Of a stretch of 64,000 nucleotides of DNA, positions 17,147 to 27,293 are shown piece after piece. Under the pieces are notes generated by a model, which did not search any database, was not told the DNA's origin, and was given only the letters and a program-made list of their open reading frames with translations. The stretch covers positions 118,172 to 182,171 of the forward strand of contig CAVUBL010000020.1 in NCBI GenBank assembly GCA_963739795.1, given 5' to 3'. The position numbers were made by a program, and so were the translations under genes. This DNA comes from CAVUBL01 sp963739795 (GTDB taxonomy: Bacteria > Acidobacteriota > Thermoanaerobaculia > Multivoradales > DATKCC01). The number at the start of each line of letters is the position of its first letter. Position 1 is the stretch's first letter.

Positions 17147-18244
17147 ATGGATTCAAGCAAGCGGATCATCTGGACCGTCGTGGCCGTGGCGCTCGTCGTC
17201 TCGGCGGCGGTCTTCTTCTACCCCGGGGCGAAGGAGAGCTTCGCGCCGACCTTGCTGGCGGCGCGGGTCGCCATCCAGCCCGCCGGCGCTCCCGCCGCCG
17301 TCGTCGGGCCGGTGAAGATCCCCGCCGGCACCCCCTTCACCCTGCACGCGGTGCTCGAGGCCCGGGACCGGGACGGTTCCCCGGTGTACTACACGCGGGC
17401 CCCGGCCCTGGAGATCGCGGGGCGCCGCGTCCCGACCGGAGAGCTGCGCGCCTGGGAGCGTCCCTGGAAGGTGAAGGTCTTCTGGTTCACCGTGGAAGGG
17501 CCGGCGCCCTACGTGAAGCTCGCGGCCCCGGACCAGCTCGACCACCTCCGATTCACGGAGTTCTTCCGCCCGGAGTGGCCGGCGGACTGGTCGGTCCCGG
17601 GCCATCTCAAGGCTCGCTTCTCCGAGAGCCTGGCAGGCCAGGGCGTCGAGACCCCCGAGGGGCGCTCGTTCGGCACGCAGCGCTACCAGGTCCGGATCGA
17701 GCTGTTCGAGGACGAGAAGGACCTGACTCCGGCGAAACGCTTCATCTCCCCCGGCGGCGACGTGCTACCGGACCAGGTGGCGAGCTTTCCCACCGTCTAC
17801 GCCGCCCTGCCGGGGGGCGCCGCCGGCGCTGCGTCCCTCGCCTTCGGGCTCACCGACCTCCAGCCGCCGCCCGAGCCGGACGCCGATCTTCTCGGCCGAC
17901 TGGCGGACTTGACTCGCCGCCACCTGGCGTTCTCTACCGTCACCCTGATCCGGCAGGTGATTGAGGGGGCGGGGCGCGAGCCCGAGAAGCTCGACTGGCA
18001 GCGCATCGACCTCGCCGAGGGCCCTCCCTGGGACGACTCCAAGGCGGGGGTCCACGCCGGCGACCTGCTCCGGGCGGGCGGTCGCGTGGTGGTGCTCTAC
18101 AAAGATGCCGAGACCGGGGGTTCCCCCGGCCGGCTGGACCGCAGCGACCTTTGCTTCGACTACGCTCGAGGGGCCGCTGTCCAACCCCTCTCGGAGGTCT
18201 TCACCGGCGAGGGACTGGTCGACCTGGCCCGACTGGGAAGTTGA
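17147..18244 (+). CDS. Membrane-anchored protein of unknown function
   Basis: 365 residues. It begins MDSSKRIIWTVVAVALVVSAAVFFYP, a single N-terminal transmembrane segment or uncleaved signal anchor. The remainder is a soluble, probably extracytoplasmic domain with Ig-like-looking beta sequence (FTLHAVLEARDRDGSPVYYT, VKVFWFTVEGPAPYVKL) and a C-terminal alpha/beta-looking part (RHLAFSTVTLIRQVIEG, VHAGDLLRAGGRVVVLYKDA). No catalytic motif or known family is evident. It lies 41 nt after the TPR gene and 37 nt before isocitrate dehydrogenase, so it may be in one transcription unit with them. Confidence 0.75.
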   Translation: MDSSKRIIWTVVAVALVVSAAVFFYPGAKESFAPTLLAARVAIQPAGAPAAVVGPVKIPAGTPFTLHAVLEARDRDGSPVYYTRAPALEIAGRRVPTGELRAWERPWKVKVFWFTVEGPAPYVKLAAPDQLDHLRFTEFFRPEWPADWSVPGHLKARFSESLAGQGVETPEGRSFGTQRYQVRIELFEDEKDLTPAKRFISPGGDVLPDQVASFPTVYAALPGGAAGAASLAFGLTDLQPPPEPDADLLGRLADLTRRHLAFSTVTLIRQVIEGAGREPEKLDWQRIDLAEGPPWDDSKAGVHAGDLLRAGGRVVVLYKDAETGGSPGRLDRSDLCFDYARGAAVQPLSEVFTGEGLVDLARLGS

Positions 18245-18281
18245 CCGGATGCCCCCCACATCCCCGTCCGGAGCGCCAGCC

Positions 18282-19298
<1,017 letters not shown>

Positions 19299-19311
19299 TT
19301 GGATCGCGTTG

Positions 19312-19378
19312 ACTGGATCACCCCCCAACCCCTCGATCCCCTTCCCACCCTCGCGGGGGGACGGGAACGCCCCCACCC
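19312..19378 (-). repeat. Intergenic palindromic (REP-like) element, copy A
   Basis: C-rich then G-rich sequence with CCCTCGCGGGG-type arms that fills almost the whole gap between the dehydrogenase gene and rarA and ends directly before the rarA ATG. Its reverse complement aligns over about 68 bp, with most positions identical, to the insertion inside the aldolase/dehydrogenase gene (29381-29445). It leaves rarA with no recognisable SD. Confidence 0.6.
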
Positions 19379-20749
19379 ATGAGCCTCTTTGACGACCAGG
19401 TTCCCCCGCCGCCCGAAGGTCCGGCGGCGTCCAGTGAGGAAGGGACGCCGCTGGCCGAGCGGGTGCGGCCGCGGGACCTCGAGGAGGTGGTGGGCCAGGA
19501 GAAGGTGGTGGGGGAGGGGGCGTTCCTGCGTCGGGCGATCGCCGAGGGGCGGGTGCCGTCCCTCATTTTCTGGGGACCGCCGGGCTCGGGCAAGACGACC
19601 CTCGCGCGAATCCTTGCCGCCCGGACCGACCTCCAGTTCGTGCCCTTTTCGGCGGTCACCTCGGGGATCAAGGAGGTCAAGGAGGTGATGGCGGGGGCCG
19701 CCCGCCTGCGCCGCGCGACCGGCCGGCGCACCCTCCTGTTCGTCGACGAGATCCACCGCTTCAACCGCGCCCAGCAGGACGCCTTCCTGCCCTACGTCGA
19801 GCGCGGCGACATCGTGCTGGTGGGGGCGACCACCGAGAACCCTTCCTTCGAGCTCAACGGGGCCCTGCTCTCGCGCTGCCGGGTGGTGGTGCTCGAGCCG
19901 CTCGCGCCCGCAGCGCTCGAAACGCTCCTCGCCCGCGCCCTCGCCGATCCGGAGCGGGGCCTGGGGGCGTCGGGGGTGAGCGCCGACGGCGAGGCCCTCG
20001 CGGCCGTCGCCCAGCTCGCGTCGGGCGATGCCCGCCGGGCCCTCAACCTGCTCGAGCTGGCGGTGGCCCACGCCCTCGAGGAGGCAGGCGAAGGGAGCTC
20101 CCGATTGACGGTGGCGACCGTCCGAGCCGTGGAGCAGAGGAAGACTCTCCTCTACGACAAGGCCGGCGAGGAGCACTTCAACCTGATCTCGGCGCTTCAC
20201 AAGTCTCTGCGCGAGAGCGACCCGGACGCCGCCCTCTACTGGCTCGCCCGCATGCTCGCCGCCGGGGAGGACCCGCTGTACCTGGCCCGCCGCATGGTTA
20301 GGTTTGCGAGCGAGGACGTGGGCCTTGCCGATCCGCAGGCCCTGCCCCAGGCCCTCGCCGCCTGGGACGCCTATCACCGCCTGGGCCCTCCCGAGGGCGA
20401 GCTCGCCCTCGTCCAGGTCTGCCTGTACCTGGCCCTCGCGCCCAAGAGCAACGCCCTCTACGCCGGCTACGGAAGGGCCCGCCGGACGATCGAGGAGCGG
20501 CCGGCCGACCCGGTCCCCAAGGTCATCCGCAACGCCCCGACTCGCCTGATGAAGGCCGAGGGCTACGGCGCCGGCTACGTCTACGCCCACGACGTGGAAG
20601 AGGGCGTGGGCGGCCTCGACTGCCTCCCCGAGGCCCTTCAGGGCGAGCGCTTCTACCAGCCCGCCGACCGAGGCTTCGAGGCCGAGATCGGCAAGCGCCT
20701 CGAGCGTTTCCGGGAGCTGAGGAAACGGGTGAAGGAGCGGCGAGGCTGA
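19379..20749 (+). CDS. rarA: Replication-associated recombination protein A (RarA/MgsA, WRNIP1 family)
   Basis: 456 residues. This AAA+ ATPase acts at stalled replication forks, opening DNA ends and affecting post-replication gaps; it is related to clamp loaders. After a Pro-rich N-terminus it shows PLAERVRPRDLEEVVGQE, Walker A FWGPPGSGKTTLARIL, Walker B LLFVDEIHRFNRAQQDAFLP, the sensor-1 region VLVGATTENPSFELNGALLS and RCRVVVLEPL. The C-terminal tetramerisation region has LISALHKSLRESDPDAALYW, MLAAGEDPLYLARRMVRFAS and APKSNALYAGYGRA. Length and all hallmarks fit. The start is directly preceded by a REP-like repeat, so translation initiation lacks an obvious SD. Confidence 0.95.
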   Translation: MSLFDDQVPPPPEGPAASSEEGTPLAERVRPRDLEEVVGQEKVVGEGAFLRRAIAEGRVPSLIFWGPPGSGKTTLARILAARTDLQFVPFSAVTSGIKEVKEVMAGAARLRRATGRRTLLFVDEIHRFNRAQQDAFLPYVERGDIVLVGATTENPSFELNGALLSRCRVVVLEPLAPAALETLLARALADPERGLGASGVSADGEALAAVAQLASGDARRALNLLELAVAHALEEAGEGSSRLTVATVRAVEQRKTLLYDKAGEEHFNLISALHKSLRESDPDAALYWLARMLAAGEDPLYLARRMVRFASEDVGLADPQALPQALAAWDAYHRLGPPEGELALVQVCLYLALAPKSNALYAGYGRARRTIEERPADPVPKVIRNAPTRLMKAEGYGAGYVYAHDVEEGVGGLDCLPEALQGERFYQPADRGFEAEIGKRLERFRELRKRVKERRG

Positions 20750-20767
20750 GGGTTTGGTCTCTTCATG

Positions 20768-20776
20768 TGCTAGCAT
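20768..20776 (+). promoter_or_regulatory. Candidate extended -10 promoter of the VapBC pair
   Basis: TGC-TAGCAT ends 7 nt before the antitoxin ATG (20784), which lacks any SD. The predicted RNA start falls at or next to the ATG, implying a leaderless transcript. The surrounding imperfect palindrome (GCATACGTCATATG) could be the operator for autorepression by the antitoxin. Confidence 0.35.
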
Positions 20777-20783
20777 ACGTCAT

Positions 20784-21035
20784 ATGAAACGAACGACGGT
20801 GTTTCTCGACGAGGATTTGGAGCGGGACGTGAAGGCGCTGGCCGACCGGCAGGGCCGGCCCGCAGCCGGCCTGGTCCGCGAGGCGCTGGCGGAGTATGTC
20901 CACCGCCATCGCCCGGTGGGGCTCGGCCTCTCCTTCGTCGCGGCGGGCCGGAGCGGCCGGAGCGACGTCGCGGAGCGCCACGAGGAGATCCTCTCCGCCG
21001 AGCTCGAGCCGCACTCCGCCGACGAGGGGGCTTGA
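20784..21035 (+). CDS. VapB-type ribbon-helix-helix antitoxin
   Basis: 83 residues from ATG 20784, the start that places the RHH strand at the N-terminus (MKRTTVFLDEDLERDVKALA, then GLVREALAEYVHRH). RHH antitoxins bind their own promoter through this strand and neutralise the toxin with the C-terminal tail (ERHEEILSAELEPHSADEGA). It overlaps the toxin gene as TGATG (stop 21033-21035, ATG 21035). Small size, order and overlap are typical of a type II toxin-antitoxin operon. Confidence 0.85.
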   Translation: MKRTTVFLDEDLERDVKALADRQGRPAAGLVREALAEYVHRHRPVGLGLSFVAAGRSGRSDVAERHEEILSAELEPHSADEGA

Positions 21036-21451
21036 TGCCCCTGCTCGTGGACACCGGCCCGCTCTACGCCCTGGCCGACGCCGACGACGCCTGGCATGGG
21101 CGGGTCCGAGACTTTCTCGCGGAGCAGGGGGAGATGTTGTTGGTGCCGGTGACGGTTCTGCCGGAGGTCGCCTACTTGCTCGCGAGCCGCATGGGAGCTC
21201 ACGTCGAGCGAGCCTTCGTCGAGTCGCTGGCGGCGGCCGAGCTGGCGATCGAGGAGCTCCGGCCGGCGGATGTCGAGCGGAGCACCGAGCTCCTCGCGAC
21301 CTACCCGGACATCGGCTTCGTCGACGCCACCGTGGTGGCCATGGCCGAGCGTCTGAAGCTCGCAGCCGTCGTCACCACCGACCGCCGCCACTTCGCCCCG
21401 ATCCGTCCCCGCCACCGCTTCGCCTTCGAGCTCCTCCCGCCGGCCGCCTGA
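21035..21451 (+). CDS. VapC-type PIN-domain ribonuclease toxin
   Basis: 138 residues. PIN-domain toxins cut tRNA or rRNA using Mg2+ held by four acidic residues. All four are visible: Asp6 (LLVDTGPLYAL), Glu44 (VLPEVAYLL), Asp97 (IGFVDATVVAMAERL) and Asp116 (VVTTDRRHF), so the toxin looks catalytically intact. ATG 21035 is used rather than the TTG 3 nt upstream because it shares the A of the antitoxin stop and follows a GAGGGGG SD. Confidence 0.9.
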   Translation: MPLLVDTGPLYALADADDAWHGRVRDFLAEQGEMLLVPVTVLPEVAYLLASRMGAHVERAFVESLAAAELAIEELRPADVERSTELLATYPDIGFVDATVVAMAERLKLAAVVTTDRRHFAPIRPRHRFAFELLPPAA

Positions 21452-21475
21452 GAGATCTGAAATTCGGCGGGCACC

Positions 21476-23059
21476 TTACGGGCGGCTCGCCGAAGCTGCC
21501 GAAGTCGGCGACTCGACGAGCCGGTGCTTTTGGACCTTGCCGAGAGCGTTGCGGGGCAGCTCGGGGACGAGGTGAAATTCGGCGGGCACCTTGAACGGGG
21601 CGAGCTCGCGGCGGCAGTGGGCGAGGAGCGCCTCCGGGTCGGCCTCGGCTGATGCGGCGAGGACCACCCAAGCCACCGGCACCTCGCCCCACTCGGCGTC
21701 GGGGCGAGCGGTGACCGCGGCCTCGGCGACGGCGGGGAAGCGCTCGAGCACCTCCTCGATCTCCCGGGGGAAGACGTTCAGGCCGCCGCGGATGAGCAGC
21801 TCGTGGCGCCGGCCGAGAAGGCTCACGTAGCCGGTCGCCGGATCGCGGCGGGCGAGGTCCCCGGTCCGAAACCAGAGCCTCTCGGCCGAGCCGGAGACGA
21901 AGCTCTCCCGCGTCTTCTCCGGATCACGCCAGTAGCCGGCGAACACGTTCGGCCCCGAGACCAGGAGCTCGCCCGCCTCCCCCGAGGCGACGTCGTCGAG
22001 CCTCGGCGGCGTCCCCTCCGGGTCCACGATGCGGATCGAGACTCCGGGGAGGGGCACGCCTACGGTGCCGGGCCGCCGCGGCCCGGCATAGGGGTTCGAG
22101 AGGTTCATTCCCGTCTCGCTCATCCCGTAGCGCTCGAGGATCTCGTGGCCCGTCGCCTCCCGGAAGGCGTGGAACGTCTCCGGCGAGAGCGGCGCGCTTC
22201 CCGAGGCGAAGAGGCGCACCCGGCCGAGCCCGGAGAGGTCCTCCCGCCGCGAGAGCGCGTCCAGGAGGCGCACGTACATGGTGGGGACGCCGAAGAAGAG
22301 GGTCGGGCCGCGCCGGGGCGGATCCTCCGAGCCGGCATCGGCGAGCTCGGCCGCCACGGCGTCGGCGTCGAAGCGGCGTCGCAGCTCGACGTGCGCTCCG
22401 GCGGCGAGGGCGGTCAGAAGCCCCACGACCAGACCGTGGACGTGGAACATAGGCAGGGTGAGGAGGAGGACGTCGTCGGGCCGCCAGGCCCAGGCGGCGA
22501 GGAGCCCGGTGATTGTGGCCAGCAGGTTGCCGTGGGTGAGCATCGCTCCTTTGCTCGCCCCGGTAGTCCCCGAGGTGTAGACGAGAATCGCCGGGTCGTC
22601 ACCGTCCGGAGGTCCGGGGAGGCTCGCCTCGCGGGCGCTCTGCTCCCTTCGGTGCGAGATCTCCTCCAGGGGGACGACCTCCTCCACGCTCGCCCGCGCC
22701 TCGGCAGGTACCTCCTCGAGGCGGGCGACCCGATCCTGCTCGGTGATCACCAGCCGGGGTTCGGCATCAGCGAGAACGTGGGCCAGCTCCCGGGGGCGAT
22801 AGGCGAGGTTGACGGGCACCGCCAGGGCACCCAGGCGGAGCGCCGCAAGATACGCCACGGCCAGCTCGACGCGGTTGCCGGCCAGGAAGGCGACGCGGTC
22901 GCCCTGGCCGACCCCTCGGCCGGCGAGATCGGCCGCGACGGCCGCGACCTCCGAGGCGAGCCCGCCATGGCTGAGGCTCTCGCCCGCGCCTTCCCCTGCA
23001 AGGGCCGGGGCCCCGGGCCGCTCCAGCCGTCGGATCGCCAGGAGATCGAAGAGGGTCAT
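21476..23059 (-). CDS. AMP-forming acyl-CoA synthetase, malonyl-CoA synthetase (MatB)-like
   Basis: 527 residues from ATG 23059. ANL-superfamily enzyme that activates a carboxylate with ATP and CoA via an acyl-adenylate. Hallmarks are the P-loop ILVYTSGTTGASKGAMLTHG, LTLPMFHVHGLVVGLL, GVPTMYVRLLDAL, the A5 motif ERYGMSETGMNLSNPY, GPNVFAGYWRDPEKT, RTGDLARRD, hinge GRRHELLIRGGLNVFPREIE and a C-terminal PRNALGKVQKH with the catalytic Lys. The ERYGMSETxMNxSNPY and PGTVGVPLPGVSIRI segments match malonyl-CoA synthetases closely, but malonate specificity is inferred, not shown. Other acids (short or medium chain) are possible. It is divergent from the patatin-like gene. A 19-bp piece of its own 3' coding sequence is repeated right at its stop. 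Confidence 0.85.
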   Translation of the reverse strand: MTLFDLLAIRRLERPGAPALAGEGAGESLSHGGLASEVAAVAADLAGRGVGQGDRVAFLAGNRVELAVAYLAALRLGALAVPVNLAYRPRELAHVLADAEPRLVITEQDRVARLEEVPAEARASVEEVVPLEEISHRREQSAREASLPGPPDGDDPAILVYTSGTTGASKGAMLTHGNLLATITGLLAAWAWRPDDVLLLTLPMFHVHGLVVGLLTALAAGAHVELRRRFDADAVAAELADAGSEDPPRRGPTLFFGVPTMYVRLLDALSRREDLSGLGRVRLFASGSAPLSPETFHAFREATGHEILERYGMSETGMNLSNPYAGPRRPGTVGVPLPGVSIRIVDPEGTPPRLDDVASGEAGELLVSGPNVFAGYWRDPEKTRESFVSGSAERLWFRTGDLARRDPATGYVSLLGRRHELLIRGGLNVFPREIEEVLERFPAVAEAAVTARPDAEWGEVPVAWVVLAASAEADPEALLAHCRRELAPFKVPAEFHLVPELPRNALGKVQKHRLVESPTSAASASRP

Positions 23060-23242
23060 GCGTCCAGAGCTTACCCTCCGCCCCTGGCCAGGATTCAAGA
23101 GTCGGCTGCAGATGAGATACAGTAGCGTTTCTCCATTTGACGTACGAGCTGGAGGTCCGGGTGCGGCGGCCACCCGGCGGAGCCCCCTCGGACGCGGTCC
23201 GGAGGCGGTCTCCGGACCCTATGCCGCGACCAGGAGCGCCCC

Positions 23243-26200
23243 ATGGACGACGAGCCACGCGCACCGGAAGGCGGAGCGCCCACCCCCCCCACCGAGCCGG
23301 GCCGCCCGACGGTCGCCACCGCCGCCGCGGACCCGCGCGCCCGGTCTTTCGAGGAGGTGCTCGATGCCGAGCTCGACGCGGTGCGCGAGGGGCGCCGCCT
23401 GCGCACCGGGCGCCTCCCGGAGCCCTTCCGCGGCGATTCGGCGGTCGAGCGCGCCCACGACGCCCGCCTCGTCGGCCTCTCGTTCTCGGGCGGAGGGATT
23501 CGGAGCGCCACCTTCAACCTGGGGGTCCTCCAGGGTCTCGCCCGCCTCGGCCTCCTCCGCCGCTTCGACTACCTCTCGGTCAACTCGGGCGGCGGCTACA
23601 TCGGCGGCTGGCTGACCGCGTGGATCCGCCGCCGCGGCCTCGCCAGGGTCGAGAGTGAGCTCGCGCCCGACGCGTGTCGGAGCGAAGAGGAGGGTAGCGG
23701 CAAGGTCGCCGGGGCGGAGGGATCGGCGGCCTCCCGGGTAGACCACGAGACCGGCCCGGGGGAGAGCCGGGGCAAGGTCCAGGAGGGCCAGGACGTCGAG
23801 GCCGGGACCATTCGCTTCCTGCGCATGTTCAGCAACTATCTGACGCCCCGGGTCGGCGCCTTCTCGGCCGACACCTGGACCGTGGTCACCACCTACATGC
23901 GCAACCTGCTTCTCAACCTCTCCGTCCTGGTGTTCGCCCTGGGGGCGCTTCTCCTTCTGCCGCGGTTGCTCCTGCTGGCGTCGAGGCGGTTCGACGCGTC
24001 GAACGGCCGCCTCCTTTTCGAGCTGGCCTTCGTCTCCCTGCTCGTGTGCATCCTGGGCATCGGCTGGAACATGGTCCAGATCCTGCGGCGGGAGAGGCGG
24101 GACCTCCAGCCTTGGCCGCGCCTGGCGGACCAGGGCTGGACCCAGGTGTTGGTGGTGGCGCCGCTTTTCGTCTCGGCCTGGTTCACGAGCCTTTGGTTCT
24201 GGCACGTGAAGGCCGGCGCCGAGGGCACCGCCGGCCAGGGGTTCTCCCTGGCCGAATGGGTGTCCGGGCACTGGGGCACCTACGCGCACCTGGGCCTGGG
24301 ACACCGGGACCACGAAGCCGTCGCCTGGGTCCTGGTCTGTGCGGTGGTCTACACGGTGCCCTGGCTCCTGGGCTTCGCCGCTTACGTCGTAGTGGCTCTG
24401 CGCCGGGCGGGACGCGAGCAACCGCCCCTCGGCCGCCTCTGGCGGGCCATCCTGATCGGCGCCCCCATCGCGGGCGGCCTGGGAGGTCTCCTCCTGTGGT
24501 CGGTCACCCTGGCGTCGTCGGCGGCCCAGACGTACTTCCTCAAGTTCGCCTACCCGCCCGACTGGCACTTGCTCCACATCAACGTGTGGAAGCCGCCGGC
24601 GGTGATCGTGGTCTTCCTGCTCACCGCCATCGCCCACACCGGCCTGATGGGCCGGGCGTTTCCCGAGTCCTTGCGCCAGTGGTGGAGCCGGCTGGGCGCC
24701 TGGATGCTGATCTACTCCATCACCTGGGTGGGCCTGTTCGGAATCGCGATCTACGGGCCCGTGCTCCTGATCCTCCTGCCCAACCTGGTGGCCTGGGCGA
24801 TGGCCGGAGGGTGGCTCGCCTCGACGATCTCGGGGGTGCTCGTGGGCAAGAGCTCGAAGAGCCCCGCATCGTCGGAAGAGAAGCCCCCGCTCTTCCGACG
24901 CATCGTGATCGCCGTCGTGCCCCAACTCTTCGTCGTGGGCCTGCTGGCCCTGGTCGCCCTCGGCCTGCACCTGACCTTGAGCCCCTCCAAGGCCGCCATC
25001 GACGACGTGGCCGCCCGAGCCAAGACCGCGTCCGCAGCCCGGGTGGCGGCTCCGGCCCCGGCGACAGCCGCGGGGGGCGCCGCCCAGGCTCACTGGAGCA
25101 CGGTCCGCGAGGCCGTCTTGCGGGAGGGGGCTCGCGACTGGCTGGGCACCACGCCGGGGGCGACCTGGGGGCTCCTCGCCCTTCTCTCCTTCATCGCCGT
25201 GGTGCTCTCGTGGCGCATCGACATCAACGAGTTCTCGATGCACCTGTTCTACCGCGACCGGTTGATCCGGGCCTACCTGGGTGCTTCGAACCCGAGTCGC
25301 CGCCAGCAGCCCTTCACGGGTTTCGATTCCTCCGACGACCTCCCCTTGGCGACGCTCTCGCCGTTCGAGAAGGCCCCGGGGAGCAGCGGCTCCGAGGCGG
25401 GATACGACGGGCCGTATCCGATCCACAACATCACCCTCAACCTGGTGGCCGGCAAAGAGCTCGCCTGGCAGGAGCGGAAGGCCTCGGCGTTCGTCGCCAC
25501 GCCCCTGTTCACGGGCTTCGAGGTCTACGGGGACAAGGCGGCGGGCAACCTCTCGGCCCAGGGCTTCCGGCCCACGGGCGCACCGCAGCAGCGCGACAAG
25601 CCCATCACCCTGGGGACCGCCATGGGGATCTCGGGGGCCGCGGTCAGCCCCAACATGGGTGCCGGAACGACGCCGGCCATGGCGTTCCTCCTGACCGTGT
25701 TCAACGTCCGCCTCGGCTGGTGGCTGGGTAACCCGCGTCACGAGAAGACCTGGCCGAAGCTCGGACCGACCTTCGGCCTCATGGCCCTCCTCTCCGAGCT
25801 GTTCGGTCACACCGACGAGACCTCCCGCTACGTCTACCTCTCCGACGGCGGGCACTTCGAGAACCTGGCCCTCTACGAGCTCATCCGCCGCCGGTGCCGG
25901 TTCATCGTGGCCACCGACGCGGGCGCCGATCCCAAGCTCGGCTTCGGCGATCTGGGGAACCTCGTCCGCAAGTGCAGCTCCGACTTCGGAATCGAGGTCG
26001 ACGTCGACACCACTCGGATCCACCGCGACCCGCAGACCGGCAACAGCCTCTGGCACTGCGCGGTGGGCACGATCCGCTACGACCTGGTCGATCCGGGTGC
26101 GGCCCCCGGCACGCTGGTCTACATCAAGTCGTCCTTGACCGGAGACGAGCCGGCGGACACGGCGAGCTACGCCACCGAGCACCCCGAGTTCCCCCACCAG

Positions 26201-27262
26201 TCGACCGCCGACCAGTGGTTCGGCGAGTCGCAGTTCGAGAGCTACAGGAAGCTCGGCGAGCACATCGTCCTGTCGGTGCTGAGCTCGGCCGTCGAGGACC
26301 CGGGCGCCGCCGACGTCGAGCGCCTGTTCGTCGACCTGCGCGAGATCTGGTACCCGCCGGCGACGGCGGAGACGGGCTCCTTCAGCCTCCATGCCCACGC
26401 CTTGAGCAATCTCCTCGAGCGGCTCTGCTCGGAGGCGGAGCTCGGCTTCCTGAGCGCCCAGCTCTACCCGGAGTGGCGGGAGCTGACCGGGGACGCCGCC
26501 GACCGGCCGCCGGTCGAGCTCTGGCTGCCCGGCAGCTACGCGGAGCGGCGCGCCGGGTTCTTCTTCTGCACTTCCCTGATCCAGCTCATGGAGCTGGTCT
26601 ACCTCGACCTGCACCTCGAGAGCGAGAACGACCATCCGGACAACCGGGGCTGGATGAACCTGTTCCACCACTGGACCTGGTCGGGGATGTTCCGGGTCAC
26701 CTGGGCGGTGACGGCGAGCACCTACGGTGCGCGCTTCCAGACCTTCGCCGAGCGCCGCCTGGGGCTCGGACCGGGCTACCTGGTGGCCGAGGAGATTCCC
26801 CTGGCTTCCGACGGAGCGCTCGACGACCTGGCGACGGATCCACGCCTCAACTTTCTCGAGCTGTCCCTCGTCCGGCAGCTCACCGAGAAGAACCCCGGGA
26901 GGGTCGATCGTCTCTTCGTCCTGCGGCTGGTGGTGCGCGACCCGACCAGCGTGGGCCAGGGCGACGGCGGCGAGCTACGCTTCACATTCGGCTTCGCCGC
27001 CGCCCACGGCGACGCGCTCGTCTTCTTCCGGGTTCAGGACCACCTGCGCAAAATGGGCCTGGGGCGCGACGGATTGGACGTGCTCATCCGCAGGCAGGGG
27101 CTCCGGGAAGTCGAGGAGCTGCGACCGGACCAGCTCCCGGAGTGGTCCCTCGGCAAGTCGGGCGAGCACGACGTCGAGCGCTTCCGCCGGCTCTTCCGCT
27201 CGGTGCTGAACGAGGTCCAGGAGACGCCCGGCCTGGCGGCCGGTGACGCCGCGCTGCGATAG
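23243..27262 (+). CDS. Patatin-like phospholipase with large transmembrane insert
   Basis: 1339 residues. Patatin acyl hydrolases use a Ser-Asp dyad. The oxyanion loop SGGGIRSATFNLGVLQGLA (82-100) and nucleophile region VNSGGGYIGGWL (Ser115) lie at the N-terminus. The catalytic Asp868 is in YLSDGGHFENLALYEL, 753 residues later. Between them, residues ~190-690 contain many hydrophobic segments (for example NLSVLVFALGALLLLP, LAFVSLLVCILGI, VLVCAVVYTVPWLLGFAAYV), at least eight likely membrane helices, plus a soluble part. The C-terminal ~450 residues are soluble. Membrane-bound patatins of this type occur in Proteobacteria, Planctomycetes and others; the role is unknown (lipid turnover or defence both possible). 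ATG 23243 precedes the first charged segment; there is no strong SD. Confidence 0.85.
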   Translation: MDDEPRAPEGGAPTPPTEPGRPTVATAAADPRARSFEEVLDAELDAVREGRRLRTGRLPEPFRGDSAVERAHDARLVGLSFSGGGIRSATFNLGVLQGLARLGLLRRFDYLSVNSGGGYIGGWLTAWIRRRGLARVESELAPDACRSEEEGSGKVAGAEGSAASRVDHETGPGESRGKVQEGQDVEAGTIRFLRMFSNYLTPRVGAFSADTWTVVTTYMRNLLLNLSVLVFALGALLLLPRLLLLASRRFDASNGRLLFELAFVSLLVCILGIGWNMVQILRRERRDLQPWPRLADQGWTQVLVVAPLFVSAWFTSLWFWHVKAGAEGTAGQGFSLAEWVSGHWGTYAHLGLGHRDHEAVAWVLVCAVVYTVPWLLGFAAYVVVALRRAGREQPPLGRLWRAILIGAPIAGGLGGLLLWSVTLASSAAQTYFLKFAYPPDWHLLHINVWKPPAVIVVFLLTAIAHTGLMGRAFPESLRQWWSRLGAWMLIYSITWVGLFGIAIYGPVLLILLPNLVAWAMAGGWLASTISGVLVGKSSKSPASSEEKPPLFRRIVIAVVPQLFVVGLLALVALGLHLTLSPSKAAIDDVAARAKTASAARVAAPAPATAAGGAAQAHWSTVREAVLREGARDWLGTTPGATWGLLALLSFIAVVLSWRIDINEFSMHLFYRDRLIRAYLGASNPSRRQQPFTGFDSSDDLPLATLSPFEKAPGSSGSEAGYDGPYPIHNITLNLVAGKELAWQERKASAFVATPLFTGFEVYGDKAAGNLSAQGFRPTGAPQQRDKPITLGTAMGISGAAVSPNMGAGTTPAMAFLLTVFNVRLGWWLGNPRHEKTWPKLGPTFGLMALLSELFGHTDETSRYVYLSDGGHFENLALYELIRRRCRFIVATDAGADPKLGFGDLGNLVRKCSSDFGIEVDVDTTRIHRDPQTGNSLWHCAVGTIRYDLVDPGAAPGTLVYIKSSLTGDEPADTASYATEHPEFPHQSTADQWFGESQFESYRKLGEHIVLSVLSSAVEDPGAADVERLFVDLREIWYPPATAETGSFSLHAHALSNLLERLCSEAELGFLSAQLYPEWRELTGDAADRPPVELWLPGSYAERRAGFFFCTSLIQLMELVYLDLHLESENDHPDNRGWMNLFHHWTWSGMFRVTWAVTASTYGARFQTFAERRLGLGPGYLVAEEIPLASDGALDDLATDPRLNFLELSLVRQLTEKNPGRVDRLFVLRLVVRDPTSVGQGDGGELRFTFGFAAAHGDALVFFRVQDHLRKMGLGRDGLDVLIRRQGLREVEELRPDQLPEWSLGKSGEHDVERFRRLFRSVLNEVQETPGLAAGDAALR

Positions 27263-27293
27263 TCTTCGGTGGAACGGGAGAGAGGAGACCTTC

